From Cerrena zonata (lineage: Eukaryota > Basidiomycota > Agaricomycetes > Polyporales > Cerrenaceae), in contig JASBNA010000021.1 of NCBI GenBank assembly GCA_038087015.1, positions 434,001-498,000 of the forward strand: a DNA stretch of 64,000 nucleotides. The letters run 5' to 3'. The stretch's first letter is position 1, and the number at the start of each line of letters is the position of its first letter. Under the pieces are notes generated by a model. It was not told the origin of the DNA. It saw nothing but the letters and a program-made list of their open reading frames with translations, and did not search any database. This document shows, in pieces, positions 35,984 to 46,605 of this stretch. Both the position numbers and the translations under genes were made by a program.

Positions 35984-36428
35984 TACTAGTAGCAATCGTA
36001 GTACACAGTAGACTATCAAGTAGGCTATCATATACTTAAATTTGTCCTCTTCCTTCCGAAAACAAGTTGTGATGGGATAACGACAAGGGCTTCGTACTTA
36101 GTTCTTTATGCTAATGTTATCTGAACGCAGGACTGTTCTTCTGCCTATATTTGAGTGATTAGAATAACGCAGAGTATTTTCAAGCTTGCTGAATTCAATA
36201 ATTCTGAATAATTCGATAGGATGGTGAGCGTTCCATAATAGTCACAGTCATGTGCAGGTGTCACACCGTGTTCTGTCGTGACACTGCTCCGAGTCAATCT
36301 TTAAGCTTTAACCCCCACTACTAACGCAAGCTTGTTCGAAGTCTCTGTTTATATCCCACCATCCCCAGTAAAGTAACTTATTTTATCTATTGCACCAGAG
36401 TCTTACGCTGTATTACAGACCATCCATA
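35984..36428. other. Intergenic region
   Basis: Spacer between F-box paralogues 2 and 3. Nothing coding seen. Confidence 0.4.
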
Positions 36429-38174
36429 ATGCATCTCACCGAGGTGGACGAAGCGGTCCGCAGGAATATAGATAAAGATATAGAATATCACTTACAGGCT
36501 GTAATCGACCTTCGACGACATCGCAACTCATTCACACATATCAACTGCTTGCCCTTTGAACTGCTGTCGGAAATATTCAGCTTTTGTCAAGAAGGACTTT
36601 GGGATCATGTAATCTGGCAGCAAAAACCGAAGAATAGGCGTATCGCGCTGCCGCTGAGATGGATTTATCTCTCTGCTGTCTGCCACTATTGGCGTCAGGT
36701 CGCGGTACAAACATCCCGATTGTGGGCTCGGATCAACCTAGACTACCCGACCTTTGCGAAAAACCTCTCTATGGTTCTTGCGAATCAATCCCCACTACAT
36801 CTCACGGCCACTAAATGGAGCTCGCAGCAGATTGCTCTCTTAAATGAGATCTATTCCAGCATCGACCATGTACATTCCATCGATTGGACATTCAACGATA
36901 TGTCCAGTCAACTCAAACTGGGCACCATTCCAGCGATCAGCACCCCGCTCCGATCCATTCGCATTACACGCGGAGGGGGCATGCCCCTCACCTCAATCGC
37001 GTCCATATTTGCGGAATGTATTTTCCCTTCGATTCAAAGATTGGAACTGGTGAATTGTATCTACACTCTGCCAGCTTCTTTGTTGGGTTCTACCTTGAAG
37101 CACTTGATCCTCCGAACAGACCTTGCCTATCCCATCAGTTTTGCTACCCTCATCGACAGTCTATCCCGTATGTCTCAGTTGGAGGCGTTACACTTGGAAG
37201 GTGTTGCCTTCGATCAAATTGATAGTGAACATGCCTCAAATGTCGCGACTCAGGAACTTTCGTTGCCAAACCTCCGTCAGTTGGTCGTTCATCCCCCTCG
37301 CAATACCTATCAAGACTACTTCCCTTTCCTTGGAATGTTGGAACTTCCTGCTGATGTACAACTTAACCTCAAATTCACGGACACCATGCCTGACAAGGAC
37401 CTCCGAACACTCTTATGTATCACGTTAAAGCTCTTTCGCCCTCTCGTTTCTCGTACTCTTGCGCTATGTAATACAGACTGTACCTTTGTCATCGGCTTAT
37501 GGAATGACGTCGCTGGCCCTGAAATTCTTGACAAGAAACACCCGGTCCCTCACTGTGGCTTGTGGCTACCCCCATTCCATCAGGACCACTGCATCGTGTG
37601 GGAAGAATTTATACACGTTCTCGATCTACGCCGGGTTGAAAGTATTCACTTCGGAGGTCTGATTACTAATTATAACGCTCAGACACAGTGGAAACGTCTC
37701 CTCCGTACCTCGGATGCATTAAAGAGTCTCAGTCTGAAGGGCGAAGTTGCTCGTACAGTGGTTCGTTTGTTATTCTCAAAGGATGTCACAGTGGTCAGAG
37801 TGAAAGGGGATACAACTATCCCCAAACCTCCCGCACCTAACTTGAAGACTATACGACTCCTAGACCTGGCATGGCACACTTTGGGCGAGGCGCAGCGTAG
37901 CAAGGAAGGCACATTCATGGAAGATCTTCTCAATATGCTATCCCAGCGAGCGGAGGCCGATGTTCCTCTAGAGAAGTTGATTATCGAGAGATGCCGGAAT
38001 CTGAACAAAGATACCATCGGTACTCTCGATGAGAAGGTGTTAGTCGATTGGGATGGACATATTGTATTTGAAGAGGTCCGTAGAAAGCAGTATTCTTACC
38101 GTGTTTATGATTATCACGACTCGGTTTCATACGGTTCCGATGAGGACTATGCTGACCGCGACGATTACTGGTAG
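36429..38174 (+). CDS. F-box protein of the 'INRLP.ELL' family (paralogue 3)
   Basis: A single-exon gene, 581 residues from ATG 36429 (MHLTEVDEAVRRNIDKDIEY). The helix LQAVIDLRRHRNSFTHI leads to the F-box NCLPFELLSEIFSFCQ, then WIYLSAVCHYWRQVAVQTSR. The usual Arg of NRLP is Cys here. Leucine-rich stretches include LIDSLSRMSQLEALHLEGVA. The tail reads LVDWDGHIVFEEVRRKQYSY and ends with a mixed Tyr/Asp segment (SDEDYADRDDYW). It aligns with paralogue 2 along its whole length. Likely an SCF adaptor. Confidence 0.85.
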   Translation: MHLTEVDEAVRRNIDKDIEYHLQAVIDLRRHRNSFTHINCLPFELLSEIFSFCQEGLWDHVIWQQKPKNRRIALPLRWIYLSAVCHYWRQVAVQTSRLWARINLDYPTFAKNLSMVLANQSPLHLTATKWSSQQIALLNEIYSSIDHVHSIDWTFNDMSSQLKLGTIPAISTPLRSIRITRGGGMPLTSIASIFAECIFPSIQRLELVNCIYTLPASLLGSTLKHLILRTDLAYPISFATLIDSLSRMSQLEALHLEGVAFDQIDSEHASNVATQELSLPNLRQLVVHPPRNTYQDYFPFLGMLELPADVQLNLKFTDTMPDKDLRTLLCITLKLFRPLVSRTLALCNTDCTFVIGLWNDVAGPEILDKKHPVPHCGLWLPPFHQDHCIVWEEFIHVLDLRRVESIHFGGLITNYNAQTQWKRLLRTSDALKSLSLKGEVARTVVRLLFSKDVTVVRVKGDTTIPKPPAPNLKTIRLLDLAWHTLGEAQRSKEGTFMEDLLNMLSQRAEADVPLEKLIIERCRNLNKDTIGTLDEKVLVDWDGHIVFEEVRRKQYSYRVYDYHDSVSYGSDEDYADRDDYW

Positions 38175-38357
38175 CAATCGCCGTAGGTTCCGAGTCGCAT
38201 GCTTGCCAGTGTAATATAGACTGTTACGACTCCTTTGTTAAATATATAGAGAGTTAAGTTACATATATCATCATCGATACCGTCATGGTGACCCCTGTAT
38301 GAGTGCCATTCACTGACATTCAGTGATTCACTTTTCATCCATTCGTCATGCACATCT

Positions 38358-38560
38358 ATGTATAGTCTAGTCGATATGGAGAGTAGACATGTTGAACTGC
38401 TGCGGGGCAAAGGACGCAAAGTTGTGTGGTCGGATAAACATCTTGCATACGAGGAAGACGAAGACGAAGACGGATTTGATGAGAACGAATCATCTAGCTC
38501 TCTGTTTGTCCACGATACCATTAGATTTTCTAACATCTCTATATCTTCACCTTTTTCCAG
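38358..38560 (+). pseudogene. Possible relic of a fourth F-box gene (C-terminal end)
   Basis: A short frame reads MESRHVELLRGKGRKVVWSD then KHLAYEEDEDEDGFDENESS. It mirrors the C-terminal pattern of the neighbouring F-box proteins, where a basic stretch and V-x-W-D are followed by an acidic/serine run. No F-box or body is present upstream; the coding part of paralogue 3 ends 184 bp before it. It could be a leftover of a tandem copy. The similarity is short and acidic, so chance is possible. Confidence 0.3.
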
Positions 38561-38784
38561 AAATGCTCCTGTTACCCATTACAAGAAAATTGAAGTTATT
38601 CCAATACTGCATACTGAACGTTGCACAGTGACACTGGCACCAAATTTTCAAAATATTTTCAGGCACACAAGCAACCGTAAGGAGCCCCCAAATTCAATGC
38701 ATTTCACAAATTATTAGCTACGACAAAGCATATTATGTCTTTCTTCATTACAAATTAAGCGTGCAAGTATCCTTCGTAAATCAT

Positions 38785-40924
38785 CTAGTCGAGTTCCTCC
38801 AAAGAGCGTTGTTGAGCAGCACCGGCGATGTTGGTAGCGATACCAGTGAGACCGTCGAGGATACCGACACCGTCGTTGACATGGGAGAGTTTGATCCTTC
38901 GTGCGTCGAGGTCACGTTTCTGAGCAGCACCGGCGATATTGGTTGCGATACCGGTGAGACCATCAACGATACCAACGGCATCGTTAACGTGAGAGAGCTT
39001 GACTCGGCGAGCATCCAAGTCGCGCTGTTGAACAGCTCCGGCAATATTGGTAGCAATACCAGTGAGACCGTCGACAATGCCGACACCGTCGTTGACGTGG
39101 CTGAGTTTGATGCGACGAGCCTCGAGTTCGGGGTAGTCACGAGCGACACTTCAATAGCAATGTTAGAAAGGAGTCAATACAATCAACTGAATAGACATAC
39201 CCAGCAATGTTGGTCGCAATGCCAGTCAGGCCATCAACAATACCAACGCCATCGTTAACGTGGCTAAGCTTGATTCGGCGAGCCTCAAGTTCAGGGTAGT
39301 CGCGAGCCACACTGAAGATACGCGGTCAGCTCGAGAACACTCGAGGATAGATATCATCCACCTACCCAGCGATGTTGGTAGCGATACCAGTCAAGCCATC
39401 GACAATTCCGACTGCGTCGTTGACATGGCTGAGCTTAACGCGGCGAGCTTCGATCTCACGCTTCACTGCGTTAGCAATGTTGGTAGCAATGCCAGACAAC
39501 CCGTCAGCGATGCCGACAGCGTCATTCACGTGGCTAAGCTTGATGCGACGAGCCTCGAGATCATCGAAGTTTCGCCGTTGAGCAGCGCTACAAAAAATTA
39601 TGAGAGCCAAACCCACAACAAGAAGAGAACAACGTACTTGGCAATGTTGGTACCGATGCTGGTCAAGCCATCAGCAACACCGACAGCGTCGTTGATGTGC
39701 TCGAGGGTGTTTCCAATGTGGCGGACTCGGCGAGCCTCGAGGTCAGGGTAATCCCGCTTGACAGCTCCAGCGATGTTAGTAGCAATGCCGGTAAGACCAT
39801 CAGCAATGCCAACTGCATCGTTCACGTGAGAGAGCTTGATTCTGCGAGCATCGAGGTCACGCTGCTGGACTGCGCCAGCAATGTTGGTAGCAATGCCGGT
39901 GAGGCCATCGACGATGCCGACACCGTCGTTGACGTGGGAGAGTTTGATCCTTCGTGCATCCAAATCGCGTTGCTGAACGGCTCCAGCGATGTTGGTAGCA
40001 ATACCGGTCAAACCATCGACAATGCCGACACCATCGTTGACATGGCTGAGTTTGATACGACGAGCCTCGAGGTCACGTTTTTGGGCAGCGCTAGAAATCA
40101 TCATGAGCACGATAAAGTGCAGGAAAAGAGGTATAACATACCCAGCAATGTTGGTTGCAATGCCCGTAAGACCGTCAGCGATACCAACGATGTTGTTCGC
40201 GTGTTCGAGCTTGTTGCCAACATGTCTGACCTTGCGGGCCTCGAGTTCACGACGTTGGGCAGCCTGAGCGATGTTGGTACCAATGCTGGTCAAACCATCG
40301 GCAATATCGACAATGTCGTTGGCATGTTCAAGCTTGTTACCGATGTGGCGAACTTTGCGAGCTTCAAGTTCACGCTGTTGAACAGCACTACAAGACAACC
40401 AATTTAATGATCCTCTCCGTTTTGATTCAGAGAAATGATACATACCCAGCGATGTTGGTAGCAATACCAGTCAAGCCGTCGGCAATTCCGGCGATGTTGT
40501 TGGCGTGTTCGAGCTTGTTACCGATGTGACGAACCTTGCGAGCCTCGAGATCCGAGCTAAAACACAGGCATTCGATTGAGTATCCCGTGTTATATCAGTA
40601 CTGGAGTATACAAGACTTACACATCACGAGCTTGAGAGTTGATAACGGCACTATTATGAAACGGGTCAGTACAATAAGCAATGCATGTAGCCAAATTCTC
40701 TTACCCGGCAATGTTGCCTCCAATGCCAGCAAGGTGTTCACCGATCTCCTTGATGTTGTCAGAGTTAGAGGACTTGTGGCGAGTGGTGCGAGCACTGTGA
40801 ACATTATTAGTCAAGAGGAACTACGCGAGAAAGTAACTCAAGTGACTTACTTGAGAGGTGCGGCGAAAGCGGGGACAGAAGAAGCAGCAACGACAGCGAG
40901 AGCGACAGAGGTAGAGAAACGCAT
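38785..40924 (-). CDS. Secreted 13-repeat protein, probable proteolytically processed precursor
   Basis: Nine exons give about 566 residues. ATG 40924 starts a clear signal peptide (MRFSTSVALAVVAASSVPAF, then AA). A short lead contains DNIKEIGEHLAGIGGNIAG. Then come 13 repeats of 34 to 43 residues, consensus LEARRIKLSHVND then VGIVDGLTGIATNIAGAVQQ. Repeats 1-3 and 7 are a longer type with VRHIGNKLEHANN in place of IKLSHVND. Every repeat carries a basic pair (ARR in ten, ARK in three). Six junctions add a second pair (QKR, QRR or VKR); the rest have QQR or VAR. The protein ends SLEELD at 38785. There are no cysteines in the repeats. All eight introns are phase 2. The pattern fits Kex2-processed repeat proteins, as in fungal repellent precursors. 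I do not recognise the repeat itself; function is unknown. Confidence 0.85.
38800..40580 (-). repeat. Array of 13 coding repeats of about 105 to 130 bp
   Basis: DNA-level tandem units inside the secreted repeat gene, interrupted by short introns at equivalent points. The core GACGGTCTCACTGGTATTGC (minus strand) recurs with silent changes. The three DYPELE/DYPDLE units and the DLDARR units are the most alike and so probably the youngest. Confidence 0.85.
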
Positions 40925-41078
40925 CGTGAAAGAATTAGATGAAAGGGTTAAGGAAAGTTAAGAAGGATGTTGTGTTTGGGTCGTTAAAACAGAACCAAAG
41001 GTCGTTAGAAGAAAGAAGTTGTGGTAGAATAAACGAAGTCGTAAAGAAGTGAAATGCACGAATAAAAACAAATCAGGG

Positions 41079-41135
41079 CTAGAGAGCAGATAATAAGCAA
41101 GAGTCATTTGAGATGTTGTAGGAGTTGGTACTCAC
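41079..41135 (-). other. Probable 5' leader intron of the repeat gene
   Basis: On the minus strand GGTTG/GTGAGT at 41135 and CTCTAG/CCC at 41079 bracket 57 bp, the usual intron size in this window. It lies between the TATA box and ATG 40924. Confidence 0.4.
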
Positions 41136-41208
41136 CAACCAGCACCAAGATTTGAGAGATGAGACCACGAAGTAGAAGGGGGCTGAGGATTGCAGTTGTC
41201 CATGGAGG

Positions 41209-41217
41209 GTTTTTATA
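41209..41217 (-). promoter_or_regulatory. TATA box of the 13-repeat gene
   Basis: TATAAAAAC on the minus strand, about 290 bp upstream of ATG 40924. A leader intron between them fits the distance. A strong TATA box suits a highly expressed secreted protein. Confidence 0.5.
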
Positions 41218-43816
41218 GTCCAGTTTCTAGCGTTTCTAGATTTTTTCGGACATACGGAAATTGATCGTAATCTGTAGAGTGCAGCGGAATAAACGTGTTC
41301 CTCTGTCTCGAAACGCTACATCATTGTCATTTGACTAATTGGGGTGTACCAAGGAGCGCTTTGTTGGAGGGTAGTCATCGCCTTCGAGAAAATCGGAACA
41401 ATGTTTAGTATAGCATGGAGTACGTTATTGCCTCATAACAATTGTGTATCAGTCAGCTTAGAGCATCTAGCACCTACCGAGTCGGACCCCCCGGTAAGCG
41501 TAGACTGTTAAGGTTGAGTTCATATTCTAGTCAAATGGACAACAAAACAACATCTGCAACAGACCAATTGCCCAGCATTGTGAGCAAGTTGTCGCGCAGA
41601 TGCTGTTCCGATGTCATCGAATTTATCGTGTCCATATTGCGAATTGATCAATGAGGTGGAGCATCTGCGTTACACCAGTCCGACCGGTCTCAAAAGGCGC
41701 GGCAAAAATAGCACTACGATGGTACGAAACTCGCCCGGTTTGTATTAGCCGAGAGGTCGAGAGCACTGATATCATGACAAAAGTACCCACGGATGGCGTC
41801 TACAATGAATGTTATAGATGTTTTCTAGCTCAAATCAAATGCAGTGGTTCCAGGTTGCTTGATCAGGGTGGAATCGCGCCTTTCTGGCCGCCGTTCCCGA
41901 GCCATGACGTGCCCGTAGAGGGCCGCCTTGAGGGAAATAAGTTGCTCTGAACCATATGATCCATCTCTATAGAGATATTACAACAAGTAGAGAGGGATTT
42001 GGTGAAGAAAGGGTTGCAAACTCCGACACGTCGTTTGAACCTACCCCGAGTCGCCAAGCCGATCGGCCAAGACGGGCCGCTTGAGCATCAGCAACAATTA
42101 TATTGCCACAGCAAACAAAGTGAAAGGTGCGCCCACACATCATTTACCTCCGAGTCTACATATTACCTCACTGTCAAAAAGCTATAATGAAATCGGCATA
42201 GCCCAATCTACTTTTTTCGGTCCCACGAAAACACTCCCCCGACATCTCTCGCAGTCCCAATATCGCCATAGAGTAACAACTTACATACTATGGTCCCATC
42301 ATGTCGTAGTAATGCCCGGGGTCAGAACGGGCTCTATGGGGGATTATCGAGAGTCAGCAGGTGATCCGAATGATGCAACTTGACGGCTTGCTCCACGAAA
42401 TCTTCAGAGAAGCAGCGGGTAGCGTTTTGAACGTAGTCAATGACTTTGAATGATATCGAGCGGGAAGTGGGTTTCCAATACCTCCTACTGATTAAAAAGT
42501 TCGTTGCTAGTACCTTCTTTCTTTTAATAGCAACATCGCAAGGGGATGTCTGCCAGTACGAGATCCCGCAACTCCACTTCTGTGATGAAGCGAATCATAC
42601 TATCACAAAAACGGGAGGTATGCCGATTAGCGTTCAGTTTGAAGCAGTGTACGTTCACAGACCTCGAGGCATATTACGCATTCCATCCTGTTAGCTGCTT
42701 ACCGGAAACGCCAGAATTTGAAAGGTCAGCACCGGTCACCCAATGCGGTACCAGTGTACCGTAAAAGATTCTGTCAGAGTCCGAATTCCGTTATATTTAT
42801 CAAAAGGATTGATCCTGGTGCCTTTCTCTTCTCATGTGGGCATTTCTAATTCAGGCCGTATCCGCTGAACTATTTCTGAAAGTTCGGAACACATATTGAG
42901 AAGGGATATCATAGTTGGCAGCACCTGTCGGGAATTTCAAGGTACTTTCTACTGCGGAATTGATGAGATCCTGCAGGTTGTCGGGGTTGGAGGTGACAGG
43001 AAACGCTACATCATAACGTCCCAATTCTGTTGACTTCACCGAATATATTCCCCGGTTGCGATGCAGTCAGCATGGCTTAAAATTGCGCAAAGAACGGAAG
43101 TGCGGTGGCGGCGAGATTTGGAAGCATACCTGATTGTTCCTCTACAAGATTCTAACAGGCGGAGTAAAAATATCTGGTTTACACGGAGTAACCAAATTAT
43201 ATTTACTGACCAGCAAGGGAGGATATCGTCACCGATTGGATGCACTGCAGTCAGGGATCGAGCTGTGCGGGACAGCTGTTCGTTAGAGTTCACAAGTAAC
43301 TACCGCGTTCCGCAAAGAGACAGAAAACGTGATAGGGTTCAAGGCGGATTCTGTGATAAGTGTTTTCCATTCCCCTACGTCGTGCACTGTGCGTAGTCGC
43401 AGCTTCTTTGACGAACACTAAGTTCTCCGACGCGAATGAAACCTTGCATACGAGAAGTTTCATTTTCAACCATGCCTAGACAAGCTTGTCACAGACGTTA
43501 GAAATAGCGCGCTGTTCCTTGGATTCTGGATGAAAGGATAAAACGATATGGAATCCTATATCCTGGAGGCGAGGTCTAGATGCCACTGCGAATGACTTAC
43601 ACATTTATATTTCGGCAAACAACGAGGATGTGAACCACAGAAAACCAAATACACAAGAACGTGGATGGATCATGGGTTATGGCAAGTAGGGCTTCTTCGG
43701 CTGCGCCTTGATGTCAGGTCAACACGGGTAAGAAGATGCTAGAAACGTGTGGGGCAGTTTAAGGGCGGATGCCATTTGCGCTACTCGTAGTCTCTGTATC
43801 CTACATCCCACTCATC

Positions 43817-45073
43817 ATGTCTGAGACAATCATAGCGTAAGTTGTTAGTGAGGAGTATAGTAAATACCTTGACAAACTAACGCAATATGGGATCTTGTAG
43901 TGTTATGGGTGCTACAGGCACCGGGAAATCCACCGTCAGTGTCTATAGCATCCATACGACTTCAATAAAAACGATACTCACCTAATACTGCTTTTTGTCA
44001 TAATAGTTCATCAACTTGGTCAGCGGTGCCAACTTCGAAGTTGGTACTGGTCTGCTGTCGTGTAGTAAGGAGGTCCAGAGTAGCCAGCCATTTGATGTGA
44101 ACGGACGAAAAGTGGTCATGATCGATACCCCTGGGTTCGACGACTCGACCCGTTCGGACACAGATATATTGAGGACGATTGCGACGTACTTGGCTGATAC
44201 GTGAGTAGCATCTCGGGGGTTGTTGTGTATAGTCGTCAACAAGAGTTGTAACTCATTGAATGCATTAGGTATCGTTCGGATAGGAAGCTCAGCGGAATTA
44301 TTTACATGCATCGTATCTCGGACCCTCGGATGTCTGGCATTTCGAGAAGAAACTTTGGCATGTTCCGTAAGCTATGCGGTGACAACACGCTCAGTAGCGT
44401 AGTTCTCGTTACAAACATGTGGAGCCAAGTCTCAGAAGACGTCGGAGCGGCGAGAGAACTTCAGCTCCAAACTGACGAGCTTTTGTTTAAACCTGTCTTG
44501 GACAAAGGTGCGAGGATGAAGCGAAACTATAACACCCTCGATTCCGCTAGGCATATCCTGGAGGAGCTCGTCGGTCGAGGAACTGTGACGTTACAGATTC
44601 AGGAAGAGGTAGTCATGCAGAACATGGGAATCGAGCAAACTGCTGCTGGTGTCGAGTTGGAGGCGGAAAAACGGAGGGAAATCGAAGAGGCGAAACGCAA
44701 ACAGGAGGAAGAGCTCCGCCGTGTCCAGGAAGAATTACGAAGACAAATGGAAGAGGAAGAGAGAAGACGACAGAAAGAAATGGAGCAAGCGAGGATTAGG
44801 GCTGAGCAAGAAGCTGCGCGACACAGAAGGGCTCAGGAAAGGGAAAGGGCACGCCAAGAAGAGGAACGTCGGAAGGAGGAGATGAGACGTTGGGAAATTC
44901 AGAGGCAGATAGAAGCGGAGGCTGAACAGAGGAGACAACGAGACGAAGAGGCGCGACGCATTCAAGAGGAAATGCGACAACAGAGGGAGGAGGCTGAAGC
45001 GGAGGAGAGGAGGTTGAGAGAGCAGATAGACCACATGGAGCATCAAGACCCAGGCCCATGCGTTATTTTCTAG
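43817..45073 (+). CDS. AIG1/GIMAP-like GTPase with long coiled coil and C-terminal CaaX motif
   Basis: Short first exons join MSETIIA to VMGATGTGKST (Walker A, residues 10-18). FINLVSG and MIDTPGFDD (G3, Asp about 58) follow, then LSGIIYMHRISDPRMSG and VVLVTNMW in the place of the G4 motif. The G-domain of about 200 residues is of the AIG1/septin-like 'G protein of unknown function' type common in mushrooms. The C-terminal about 140 residues are an almost pure Arg/Glu/Gln coiled coil (for example EEARRIQEEMRQQREEAEAE). The protein ends CVIF, a CaaX box, so prenylation and membrane attachment are likely. About 350 residues in all. The G4 motif lacks the usual Lys-x-Asp, so base specificity may be relaxed. 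The role is unknown. Confidence 0.8.
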
Positions 45074-45714
45074 ACTACTAGGTCCCCTTTGGTATATGTT
45101 TTCACGATTGTGTGGTCGTTTACCTATAGCAGATGTTTCTTAGTGAGCGATGCCGTCAATTAGTGTTTTGTTCTTGTCTGTTCATACCGTAGATGGATAT
45201 CAAGCTAGGAGAAATATACAGTCCAACGAACTTAGAGTGCCGACTATGCCGCTATTCTGTATGTTTAAAACAAGCTTATACATACTATAGGTGGACGATG
45301 ATGATGGTACGCGGGTAAGGAGTGAGGACGAATTGAGCGCTAGAAATGTATCAGCGGTTTTCGGGGTCCTATAATCGGGCGCTGGGGTACACTGTACAGA
45401 GAGACTTGGAGAACGCAATCAACGGCGAGCTCAACAGCTACATATCGCAACCTGTGAGTACCTCATGCCCGTATAAACCATCGAACAGAAGAGATGCATA
45501 CTGTCGTAACGTACTGGGCAAGTTTCGTCTGGTAGAAAGGCGCAGGAGGCGATGGATGGGCTACCCTGCGATCGGATGACTCTGGCTCGACAATCGACAT
45601 TCTTGCTTTACCCGCTTTTACGCTCAACTACATCCTATTGCCCTTGTTTCCCGTTTCAGGCAGTATACTTACTTGTGTTCTTGCTTTGGTAGCAAATTCC
45701 CGGCATCTTCAAGA
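45074..45714. other. Intergenic region
   Basis: 3' flank of the GTPase gene and promoter/leader of RPS2. No further gene seen. Confidence 0.4.
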
Positions 45715-46605
45715 ATGGCTGACGCAGCACCTCGCGGACGTGGTGGATTCGGACGTGGACGTGGTGATAGGGGACGAGGCCGCCGGGGCCCTCGTCGTGG
45801 TGGTCGCAAGGACGAGGAGAAGGAGTGGTAAGTCTTATCATGTCCATGTTGTCGCCCCTTGTATGCTAAAAAGGTATTTTTCAAAAGGGCTCCCGTCACT
45901 AAGCTCGGTCGTCTCGTAAAGGATGGCAAAATCAAATCCATGGAGGAAATTTACCTCTTCTCTCTCCCTGTAAAGGAATACCAGATCGTCGACTACTTCC
46001 TTCCCAAACTCAAGGATGAAGTCATGAAAATTATGCCCGTCCAGAAGCAAACCCGTGCCGGTCAGCGTACCCGTTTCAAGGCATTCGTCGCTATTGGTGA
46101 TTTCGACGGTCACGTCGGTCTCGGTGTCAAGTGTGCTAAGGAAGTCGCTACCGCCATCCGTGGTGCCATCATCCTTGCCAAGCTCTCAGTTATCCCCGTC
46201 CGAAGGGGTTACTGGGGTGCTGCTCTCGGTGAGCCTCACACTGTCCCCGCCAAGGTCAGTGGAAAGGTTGGTTCAGTCATGTGCCGACTTATCCCTGCAC
46301 CGAGAGGTACTGGATTGGTTGCTGCCCCCGCTTCCAAGCGTCTGCTGCAACTTGCTGGTGTCGAGGATTGCTACACACAATCGAAGGGTTCGACCGCCAC
46401 CATGGGTAACTTCTTGAAGGCTACCTTCGCTGCCGTATGTACCGTTTTTCTTCATCCGAAATTCTTAATTCAATTTCTATCGTAGATCACAAAAACCTAC
46501 TCTTTCCTTACCCCCGATCTCTGGCGAGAGATCCCCGTCTCGAAGGTCCCCTACGACGAGCACAGCGCCCACCTCCAGCTTGCTTCTGGCAAGAAGGCAT
46601 ACTAG
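45715..46605 (+). CDS. RPS2: 40S ribosomal protein S2 (uS5)
   Basis: A structural protein of the small ribosomal subunit near the mRNA entry and decoding region. ATG 45715 opens the RG-rich tail ([20 protein letters not shown]) followed by KDEEKEW. A 60-bp intron leads to [20 protein letters not shown], and the S5 double-stranded RNA-binding domain ([20 protein letters not shown], then [18 protein letters not shown]) follows. The C-terminal domain has [20 protein letters not shown] and [14 protein letters not shown], then a second intron before [15 protein letters not shown]. Length and sequence are typical. Frequent C-ending codons fit high expression. Confidence 0.97.

Larger units (their letters stand above)
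40925..43816. other. Gene-poor stretch with promoter of the repeat gene
   Basis: The first 300 bp are the leader and promoter of the leftward repeat gene. From about 41230 to 43800 there are only short frames. One on the minus strand (42851-43039) reads ELGRYDVAFPVTSNPDNLQD and looks protein-like, but I could not extend it by splicing, so a gene remnant is possible. No RNA gene or mobile element recognised. Confidence 0.4.

Noticed and set aside
39697..40407. Forward-strand open frame of 236 codons across the repeat gene
   Set aside because: It is the antisense of the tandem repeats; repeated sequence without stops on one strand tends to be open on the other. The minus strand has the signal peptide, clean introns and codon bias.
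42851..43039. Protein-like minus-strand frame (ELGRYDVAFPVTSN...)
   Set aside because: Looks like a possible exon but could not be joined to any neighbour and shows no known motif; noted only within the gene-poor region.
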